A DNA stretch of 64,000 nt from a bacterium. Its GTDB lineage: Bacteria; SZUA-182; SZUA-191; JAJRXT01. The stretch spans positions 1 through 64,000 of the forward strand of contig JAJRXT010000015.1 of assembly GCA_024276125.1 (NCBI GenBank), in the 5' to 3' direction. Positions 58,059-64,000 of this stretch are shown piece by piece. A program made the translations under genes and the position numbers. Within the stretch, counting starts at the first letter, position 1; the number at the start of each line of letters is the position of its first letter. Under the pieces are notes generated by a model. It did not search any database. It saw nothing but the letters and a program-made list of their open reading frames with translations, and had not been told where the DNA came from.

Positions 58059-58693
58059 TATAGAGTCCCTAATAATAGTTTTATAAATAAGTTAATAATT
58101 GGAAAAAAAACAATCTCAAATACATTAGTCATAATAAGCGCCAACAAAATAATAAAACCATACGGTTCTATTTTGGCGTAAGCCGCCGCCTGCTCGTGGG
58201 ATAGCATTCCCATTAGTATTTTACTACCGTCCAACGGAGGAATCGGTATCAGATTAAAAATAGCCAGCGCGATATTAATAGTTACGCTAATCTGCACCAT
58301 AATAAATATAGGCATGAGGATCTTAATTGGTATCAAGCCGGCAATCCCCATACTTTTTATAAGGTGATAGATAAGCGCGCTTACCAGCGCCAAGAATAAA
58401 TTAGAAGTGGGGCCGGCTAATGATACCCACATCATGTCGCGTTTAGGATTACCTAAATTATACGGATTTACCGGCACCGGTTTTGCCCAGCCGATCATGC
58501 GCGTAATAAAAAATACTAGCGTACCTACCAAATCCAAATGCTTTAAGGGATTAAGCGTAAGCCGCCCCGCATCTTTTGCCGTAGGGTCGCCCAATTTGTT
58601 AGCTACCGCGCCATGAGAATATTCATGTACTGTAATCGACAGTAAAATAGGCGGCGCGGCGATAATAATCTGTTGAATAGTATTGCTATCCAT
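58058..58693 (-). CDS. M50-family site-2-type membrane metalloprotease
   Basis: 211 residues. Zinc motif TVHEYSHGAVANKLGD (HExxH) in the first hydrophobic region; a second ligand Asp in PLDGSKIL; several membrane segments (GTLVFFITRMIGW, SNLFLALVSALIYHLI, INIALAIFNLIPIPPL). It cleaves substrates inside the membrane; in bacteria of this family, targets are often unknown. It starts one base after the leuB stop and overlaps trpS, forming a leu-M50-trpS transcript. Confidence 0.92.
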   Translation of the reverse strand: MDSNTIQQIIIAAPPILLSITVHEYSHGAVANKLGDPTAKDAGRLTLNPLKHLDLVGTLVFFITRMIGWAKPVPVNPYNLGNPKRDMMWVSLAGPTSNLFLALVSALIYHLIKSMGIAGLIPIKILMPIFIMVQISVTINIALAIFNLIPIPPLDGSKILMGMLSHEQAAAYAKIEPYGFIILLALIMTNVFEIVFFPIINLFIKLLLGTL

Positions 58694-58694
58694 A

Positions 58695-59746
58695 CTAATT
58701 TATAAACCCCGCTACCATATCGCCAATCTCATCGGTCTTAAGGCCGCTTCTAGGAGATAAATCCTTCATCTTACCGCTGCCCAGAGCGCCGGCGATAGCC
58801 TTTTCTACCAAAGCGGCAGCCGTCTTTTCGCCAAGATGATCAAGCATCATTTGCGTTGCGCAAATCGCCGCCAATGGGTTAATTATATTCATACCCGTAT
58901 ACTTTGGCGCAGAACCGTGAATCGGCTCAAACATGGAGACGCCTTCAGGGTTGATATTACCCGAAGCGGCAACTCCCATACCGCCTTGTATCATAGCGCC
59001 CAAATCGGTAATTATATCCCCGAACATATTTTCTACTACAATCACATCAAACCATTCCGGGTTTTTCACCATCCACATACAGGTGGCATCCACAAAGGCG
59101 TATTCTGCGGAAATATTGGAGTATTCTTTAGCTACCTCGGCAAAGGCGCGCCGCCATAGGCCGAAAGCATGCACCAGCACATTAGCCTTATCCACTAGAT
59201 GCAGGGTGTTGTTTTTATTTCTGGTCTTAGTTAATTCAAAGGCATAGCGAATGCAGCGTTCCACTCCTTTGCGGGTACAAACCATCTCTTGTATAGCCAC
59301 CTCATCGGGTGTGCCCACCTTAAAATTTCCGCCTAAACCGGCATACATTCCCTCTGTATTCTCGCGTACCACTACAAAGTCGATCTCTTTGGGGCCTTTA
59401 TCCTTAATCGGCGTCCATACTCCGGGATATAATTTTATAGGACGCAGGTTTATATACTGGTCCAGCCCAAAGCGAATTTTAAGCAGAATACCGCGTTCTA
59501 AAATACCGGGCGCTACGTCTGGATGACCGATTGCCCGAAGGTAGATTGCATCAAAATCCTTGAATTCGCTTAATGCCGATTCCGGTAAAATATCACCTGT
59601 ATTAAGATAACGCTCGCCGCCAAAATCATACTCTTTGGTTTCATATTCAAAACCGGTAATCTCCGCGGCTTTTTTAATACCTTTAAACCCTCGCGGGTTA
59701 CTTCAGGCCCAATACCATCACCGGGTAATACTGCTATTTTATACAC
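58695..59746 (-). CDS. leuB: 3-isopropylmalate dehydrogenase with -1 slippery site near its start
   Basis: The start is GTG 59746 with AAGGAGG upstream, giving [26 protein letters not shown], the NAD-binding N-terminus. The frame then shifts by -1 at 59675-59669, where TTA AAA AAG carries the heptamer A AAA AAG in the 0 frame. After the shift: [18 protein letters not shown], then the LRPIKLYPG and NTEGMYAG segments. The track's 225-residue ORF (start 59372) is only the second two thirds. Joined length is 350 residues, normal for LeuB. Without shifting, translation ends after 58 codons. It oxidises 3-isopropylmalate in leucine synthesis. Either a one-base loss in A7, a sequencing error, or programmed frameshifting. 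Confidence 0.85.
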
Positions 59747-59780
59747 AAAAACCTCCTTATTTGATTAATCTGTGATTAAC

Positions 59781-59809
59781 TTGACAAAAAAAATTATGTT
59801 GGCTATTAT
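59781..59809 (+). promoter_or_regulatory. Consensus plus-strand promoter, antisense to leuD
   Basis: TTGACA (59781-59786), a 17-base spacer and TATTAT (59804-59809), lying between leuB and leuD but facing the wrong way for the leu operon. A 7-codon ORF (ATG 59840, MPVITVY, with AAAGGAA upstream) follows. Its transcript would run into leuD as antisense. Confidence 0.55.
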
Positions 59810-59884
59810 TTAGTTGATTACTATTATAAAGGAAAAATTCATGCCTGTCATTACCGTTTATTGATTTCATATTGATTTCAAAAC

Positions 59885-60373
59885 TTACAGGCTTTTGGTT
59901 ACATAATTAAGCAATCCGCCGCAGGCGATGATTTTCTGCATGAAATCTGGTAGGGGTTGAATGTTATAGGTCTCATTAGTCGTCAGATTTTTTATTATCC
60001 CTTGGGTTACGTTAATTTCCAGCTTATCGCCGGCTTTTATTTTTTCTGCCGCATCAGGTGATTCAATAATAGGCAGACCGATGTTTATAGAATTGCGGAA
60101 AAATATACGCGCAAATGATTTGGCGACTACCGCGCTTACCTTTGCGCCTAATATGCTGATAGGGGCATGTTCGCGGGATGAGCCGCAGCCGAAATTCTTT
60201 CCGGCCACCAGAATATCACCCGGGGCTGCATTGCTTGGAAACTCCTCATCCAAACCGGACATACAATGACTGCCTAATATATCCTTATCTATAGTATTTA
60301 AAAAACGCGCCGGTATAATCTCATCCGTATTTATATCATCTCCATATTTATGGGCTGCTCCGCTTATGTTCAT
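59885..60373 (-). CDS. leuD: 3-isopropylmalate dehydratase, small subunit
   Basis: 162 residues, intact. HKYGDDINTDEIIPARFL and GKNFGCGSSREHAPISI are the swivelling-domain signature, with the substrate-binding GSSREHAP loop. It pairs with LeuC to isomerise isopropylmalate. It is of the short archaeal/anaerobe type. In the leu operon it is separated from leuC by toxin-antitoxin-like cassettes. Confidence 0.93.
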   Translation of the reverse strand: MNISGAAHKYGDDINTDEIIPARFLNTIDKDILGSHCMSGLDEEFPSNAAPGDILVAGKNFGCGSSREHAPISILGAKVSAVVAKSFARIFFRNSINIGLPIIESPDAAEKIKAGDKLEINVTQGIIKNLTTNETYNIQPLPDFMQKIIACGGLLNYVTKSL

Positions 60374-60382
60374 GTTGATTCC

Positions 60383-60652
60383 TTATTGTTTTTGTTTATA
60401 AATTTCTTTCCTGTGTCCAATAAAATGAACACTAATAAGCTTTTTTATCTGGTTAATTGAATAAAGAACTCTATAGGTTCCAACCCTAAACTTAAATAAG
60501 CCTTTCAAATTTCCGCTTAGAGTTTTGGGAGTAATGTTTTCAAAGTTATCTCCCAGCCATGCTATCTTTTTTAGGATACGTCTTGCAACCATTTTCTCCA
60601 AACCAGCTAAATCCTCTAATGCTTTTGGCCTTAATTCTACGCTGTATTTCAT
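60383..60652 (-). CDS. RelE-type toxin
   Basis: 89 residues from ATG 60652, four bases past the antitoxin stop; the track's start at 60685 would overlap the antitoxin. SVELRPKALEDLAGLEKMVARRIL and GTYRVLYSINQIKKLISVHFIGHR are the RelE/ParE fold with the C-terminal basic strand that contacts mRNA or ribosome. It stands between leuC and leuD. Confidence 0.85.
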   Translation of the reverse strand: MKYSVELRPKALEDLAGLEKMVARRILKKIAWLGDNFENITPKTLSGNLKGLFKFRVGTYRVLYSINQIKKLISVHFIGHRKEIYKQKQ

Positions 60653-60656
60653 GAGA

Positions 60657-60866
60657 TTATAGACCAAGTCTTTCGGCTGCTTCATTTAAGGGGATTCCAG
60701 GAGCGCCTTTTTTGGTCTCTTCCAAGGAACATTTTAATCTATTTTTAAGCTCATCTTTTAATTGAAGTCCCCAGTCCGGATCATTTAAAATGTTCCGCAA
60801 GCGTTCCTCTACAGCTTCGCCCACTATATTTTTTAATTCTTCAATTGATAAATCCTGTACTTTCAT
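60657..60866 (-). CDS. Antitoxin partner of the RelE-type toxin
   Basis: 69 residues (MKVQDLSIEELKNIVGEAVEERLRNIL...), acidic N-terminal helix and a GIPLNEAAERLGL end. Its position immediately before the RelE gene supports the antitoxin call. The exact antitoxin family is not clear. Confidence 0.75.
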   Translation of the reverse strand: MKVQDLSIEELKNIVGEAVEERLRNILNDPDWGLQLKDELKNRLKCSLEETKKGAPGIPLNEAAERLGL

Positions 60867-61020
60867 TTTTGGTTTACCTCATAACATATTGGAACTAAGC
60901 GAAAGACTTAACGCCTAATCTGATAAATAATCCCGTTTGGTAAATAAAGGCTTCAACTTCCTGCTCCTCTGGCGTTTTCTTCGGTTTTGTATTCTTCTCA
61001 ATGCGGTTGACTTAAGATAG

Positions 61021-61125
61021 CTGTCATTCTGAACGAAGCAAAGCCCTTCACTTTGCTCGAAGATAAACTCCGTGAAGAATCTACTCGCTGTTGCGGGGGG
61101 AGATTCTTCGTCCTCAGAATGACAG
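61021..61125. repeat. MITE-1 palindromic repeat, copy g
   Basis: CTGTCATTCTGAACGAAGC ... GTGAAGAATCT ... AGATTCTTCG ... CCTCAGAATGACAG. The least degraded copy, about 105 bases. The gap 60867-61305 holds this copy and the next repeat, no gene. Confidence 0.85.
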
Positions 61126-61165
61126 CTAAAAAAGGTACTTTTTAAGTACAGAATGTTCTTAAGCC

Positions 61166-61295
61166 GTAGGGTGGATTAAGGGGTATTATTAACATATTTA
61201 CAAGAGTATTAATAGCCGATAAGCCACCCCAAATCCACCGCAATTGCTTGCTGTCAGGTATGGTGGAACCGGGCATAGCCCTTGTTCTACCCTAC
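61166..61295. repeat. GTAGGGTGG-type MITE, copy
   Basis: GTAGGGTGGATTAAGGGG on the left; CCCCAAATCCACC and TTCTACCCTAC on the right. Same family as 26741-27023. A short fragment (TGGTGGAACCG...CCACCCTAC) also lies at 57069-57103. Confidence 0.7.
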
Positions 61296-61305
61296 ATCCC
61301 CCACA

Positions 61306-61698
61306 TTACCCCGCAAGTTCAGCTTCAATTTTATATTTTAGCGCTTTTGCTTTATCCAAAGCGTGTTTAATTTCCCTATAAGTCGGACCGCTTACGCCGA
61401 AGAACGGATAGCGGTCAAGTACATAATAACTGCTGACCTCTTTGCACAGCGGACGGAATTGCTCCAGATGCGGGGCATGATGTACCGCTTGATTAAGTAA
61501 TTTTACAAGATCGTGTATCCGCCGCAAGCGCCAGCCCTTAGATAACAAATATGCTTTTAGGTATTTTTCTATACCCTGCTGTAAGTGAAAGCTGGCGCCC
61601 TCAAAATCATCAGCGGCAAGCAGGATCCCTACACGTTTTAAATCTTTAGCGGCTTTAATAAGCCAATCGCCCGGGTAGAATGATTCTCTAGGCGGCAT
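61306..61698 (-). CDS. HEPN-domain protein (toxin-like)
   Basis: 130 residues. FEGASFHLQQGIEKYLKAYLL and LRRIHDLVKLLNQAV are typical of the HEPN family paired with MNT genes. It overlaps the upstream MNT gene by 11 bases. The cassette lies between leuC and leuD, inside the leucine operon. Confidence 0.85.
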   Translation of the reverse strand: MPPRESFYPGDWLIKAAKDLKRVGILLAADDFEGASFHLQQGIEKYLKAYLLSKGWRLRRIHDLVKLLNQAVHHAPHLEQFRPLCKEVSSYYVLDRYPFFGVSGPTYREIKHALDKAKALKYKIEAELAG

Positions 61699-62059
61699 AC
61701 AGTACCTCGCCCTGAGAAAGCGCTTTTGTTAAGAATTGATCCCCGCCGGCTAAGCGTTCTTTTAATTCCGCAGGCGTTACCACTACAGGCGAAAAGGCCG
61801 GATGCGCCGGATCGCGGATATCTACAATATCCCTAACCGTTACCATCCGCTGGATTACCCGCTCATTTGTATCCTTTATAATCAAAAGATCAATATCACT
61901 GTCGGCATCCGGCGTACCATAGGCGTAAGAGCCGTACAGAATAATCTTTTCCGGTTGATATTCTTTTTTAATACGCTCTACCAACCATAGGATAAATTTT
62001 TGCATGCGCTTATTGGCTAGCATAGGGTACTCCATGGGGAAATTGAAATTGGCTGTCAT
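61688..62059 (-). CDS. MNT-type nucleotidyltransferase (antitoxin-like)
   Basis: ILYGSYAYGTPDADSDIDLLII is the complete nucleotidyltransferase signature. The ORF starts at ATG 62059, which is the CAT of the outer arm of MITE-1 copy h. ATG 62035 (MEYPMLANKRMQ) is inside unique sequence and may be the native start. Partner of the overlapping HEPN gene. Confidence 0.87.
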   Translation of the reverse strand: MTANFNFPMEYPMLANKRMQKFILWLVERIKKEYQPEKIILYGSYAYGTPDADSDIDLLIIKDTNERVIQRMVTVRDIVDIRDPAHPAFSPVVVTPAELKERLAGGDQFLTKALSQGEVLYAA

Positions 62060-62138
62060 TCTGAGGCCGTAGGCCGAAGATTCTCACTCGCATATGTGTG
62101 TAGATTCTTCACTCCGCTTCGTTTCGTTCAGAATGACA
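62052..62138. repeat. MITE-1 palindromic repeat, copy h
   Basis: GGCTGTCATTCTGAGGCCG ... GAAGATTCT ... GTAGATTCTTC ... TTCAGAATGACA. It overlaps the possible first codons of the MNT gene by eight bases. Confidence 0.85.
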
Positions 62139-62210
62139 AACATAAAACATATCCTTTTTTATCCCTTTCAATTACCACACTCACTTTGTAAGACATCTTT
62201 ACTAACTCCC

Positions 62211-63470
62211 CTATAATGTCTCAGGACTTACAATATTACCGGTCACAGCCGATGCGGCGGCCACGGCAGGGTTACACAGGTAGACTTCGCTTTTTAGATC
62301 GCCCATACGGCCTACAAAGTTGCGGTTAGTAGTAGCCAAACAACGCTCGCCTTCGGCCAGTATTCCCATATAACCGCCCAAGCAAGGCCCGCAAGTCGGG
62401 GTGCTGACCACCGCTTCGGCGTCAATAAATATTTCCAACAATCCTTCGTTCAGGGCTTGTTTATATACAGCTTGCGTTGCCGGAATAACAATTAAGCGTA
62501 CATTTGGATGCGCCTTGCGCCCTTTTATAACCTGTGCCGCTGTTCTCAGATCATTTATACGCCCATTGGTGCATGATCCGATTACCACCTGATCGATTGT
62601 TATATCGGATAACTCACTCACCGGTTTTGCGCCGGAAGGCAGCGGTGGGCAGGCCACCTGCGGCTCTATTTCCGATAGATCGTACTCATAGGTTTTGGCG
62701 TATTAGGCATCCGGGTCGCTTTCATAAAATTTATAAGGCCGCTTGGCGCGCGATAATACATATTGCTCGGTTATATCATCCGGCGCTATAATTCCGTTTT
62801 TACCGCCGGCTTCAATCGCCATATTACATATAGTAAGCCGTTCTTGCATGGACAGGCTGGCAATAGCTTCGCCGGTAAATTCCATAGCCTGATATCTGGC
62901 GCCGTCTACTCCGATTTGACCGATAATGTATAATATAATATCCTTACCGGTTACCCATTTGGATAATTTTCCATTACAGATAAACTTCAAGCTCTCTGGC
63001 ACCTTAAACCAGAGCTTACCGCTTATCATAACGCAGGCCAAATCCGTACTGCCGACGCCGGTGGAAAAAGCGCCCAGCGCTCCATAGGTACAAGTATGCG
63101 AGTCCGCGCCTATTATCAGATCACCCGGCAGCGCCAATCCTTGTTCGGGTAATAGGGCATGTTCAACACCCATGCGGCCTACTTCAAAGTAGTTTTCTAT
63201 ATTATATTTACGGGCAAAATCCCGCAGGACTTTACACTGTCCGGCAGATAGAATATCCTTATTGGGAGCATAGTGATCCGGCACCAAAACCAGCCGCTTT
63301 CGATCGAATACCTCGGCTATTCCCAATTTTTCAAAGGCATCAATGGCAAGTGGCGCTGTAATATCATTACCCAAGGCCAAATCTATGCTGGCTTCAATAA
63401 ATTCCCCCGGGGATACACTTTGTTTTCCGGCATGCGCCGCTAATATTTTTTCTGTAATTGTCATATTCAT
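62211..63470 (-). pseudogene. leuC: 3-isopropylmalate dehydratase, large subunit, with in-frame TAA
   Basis: The two track ORFs (63470-62703, 62657-62211) are one frame of about 420 codons, the normal length. N-terminal [23 protein letters not shown] is the substrate and cluster region; the C-terminal half has [23 protein letters not shown] and [12 protein letters not shown], with the [4Fe-4S] cysteines. TAA at 62705-62703 breaks YESDPDA[16 protein letters not shown], where relatives have Glu. Reading resumes without shift. With LeuD it makes isopropylmalate isomerase. Otherwise intact. Confidence 0.88.
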
Positions 63471-63565
63471 TTATCTTATTTTAAGGTTAGTGGTTTGTAT
63501 TGTTTGAACAAACGATATAAAAAAAATAGATTATTCCAAGTAAGTAAAAAGGGCTTGTTGGTCCG

Positions 63566-63883
63566 TCATATGCTAACCCCGTACTCCATAATATTTTTTA
63601 CAATAGGCGATGCCCTTAATGGGGATTTTTCAATCTCGTATCTTGTAAAAATTAAGGCGGATATTACCATAAAATGTTCAAAGCATACAGCCCATACTAT
63701 ATCATAGATTTTATTTTCCAATGCTTTATCAAGTGACTCCACATCTAAGAAAACATCCATATCCGAATATTCATCCGCCTTACCGCTTGCTCTTGAGCCA
63801 AACACCCTAAAATCAACCAGCTTAACCACGTTGGCCAATTCTTGTTTTAACTTTTGGGCTATTTGGTAGTCATGAGTGTTCAA
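63566..63883 (-). CDS. Nucleotidyltransferase-domain protein (MNT-like), alone between leuA and leuC
   Basis: 105 residues. FRVFGSRASGKADEYSDMDVFL has GS...DxD. No HEPN partner is adjacent. Starting at ATG 63883, just nine bases after the leuA stop, it looks integrated into the leu transcript. It is either an orphan antitoxin-like gene or a remnant of a pair. Confidence 0.8.
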   Translation of the reverse strand: MNTHDYQIAQKLKQELANVVKLVDFRVFGSRASGKADEYSDMDVFLDVESLDKALENKIYDIVWAVCFEHFMVISALIFTRYEIEKSPLRASPIVKNIMEYGVSI

Positions 63884-63891
63884 GGCGGATA

Positions 63892-64000
63892 CTACCCCCG
63901 TTCTTTTTCATGGATAGCTCGATTTATAGCATGCAGGTATGCTTTAGCGCCGGCTTCTATAATATCGGTAGACGCTCCTTTACCAAATACGGTTCGTCCG
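63892..64000 (-). CDS. leuA: 2-isopropylmalate synthase, C-terminal fragment (cut by the window edge)
   Basis: The last codons read GRTVFGKGASTDIIEAGAKAYLHAINRAIHEKERG, stop TAG. GKGASTDIIEASAKAY is the end of the allosteric leucine-binding domain of LeuA. The ORF track omits it because the gene extends beyond base 64000. It is the first known gene of the leuA-leuC-leuD-leuB series here. Confidence 0.85.
   Translation of the reverse strand, partial: GRTVFGKGASTDIIEAGAKAYLHAINRAIHEKERG

Overview
The window reads as a contig from an uncultured, strictly anaerobic, diderm-like bacterium of moderate GC. It carries an oxygen-sensitive class III ribonucleotide reductase, NADH-linked formate dehydrogenase subunits, pyruvate phosphate dikinase, an exported protein of more than 7,000 codons, and many short palindromic repeats. 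Giant secreted proteins and this repeat style recall Omnitrophota or Elusimicrobiota, but no rRNA or marker gene is present, so the phylum is a guess. I saw no tRNA, rRNA or CRISPR array. Layout, left to right: (1) 1-337, the tail of an SPFH/stomatin protein. (2) 1044-1217, a tiny Gly/Pro-rich peptide gene on the minus strand. (3) 2091-23297, a giant secreted beta-helix/LamG/PA14 protein on the plus strand, behind a promoter with a G10 tract just upstream and broken once by an in-frame TAA. (4) 24029-26708, a pair of M16 peptidases (minus). (5) 27258-35355, an electron-transfer/formate dehydrogenase operon (NuoE-like, NuoF-like, FdhA-like) whose last gene is separated from the first two by a 3 kb island of MNT/HEPN and other small toxin-antitoxin-like genes. 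(6) 35647-37836, a small antitoxin-like gene, an ASCH protein and a PIN-GNAT-PUA fusion. (7) 38218-42180, an unknown gene and ppdK. (8) 42574-43718, a ClpP/SppA-fold protease and a small gene. (9) 44221-46407, a membrane-anchored sulfatase/phosphatase-superfamily enzyme. (10) 47611-50858, nrdD, a redoxin and nrdG. (11) 51437-52313, two unknown genes behind a promoter with a palindromic operator. (12) 53123-55299, a PAS/GAF sensor with no output domain. (13) 55286-64000 on the minus strand: leuA (partial), an MNT gene, leuC, MNT/HEPN and RelE modules, leuD, leuB, an M50 peptidase and trpS, followed by a PIN gene and an M20 amidohydrolase. The most striking property is the number of genes that look functional except for one lesion. 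Eight genes carry a single in-frame TAA or TAG; in most of these the family or the local context expects Glu (GAA/GAG), and none is TGA. Three more lesions are one-base losses at homopolymers. Two of those homopolymers, in leuB and in the sensor, form textbook -1 slippery heptamers (A AAA AAG and A AAA AAA) in the correct reading phase. Sequencing error, a G:C to T:A mutator and genuine recoding are the competing explanations; read-level evidence is needed to choose. Palindromic MITE-like elements of several families, some nested in one another, fill most intergenic gaps, and toxin-antitoxin-type cassettes interrupt two otherwise metabolic operons.
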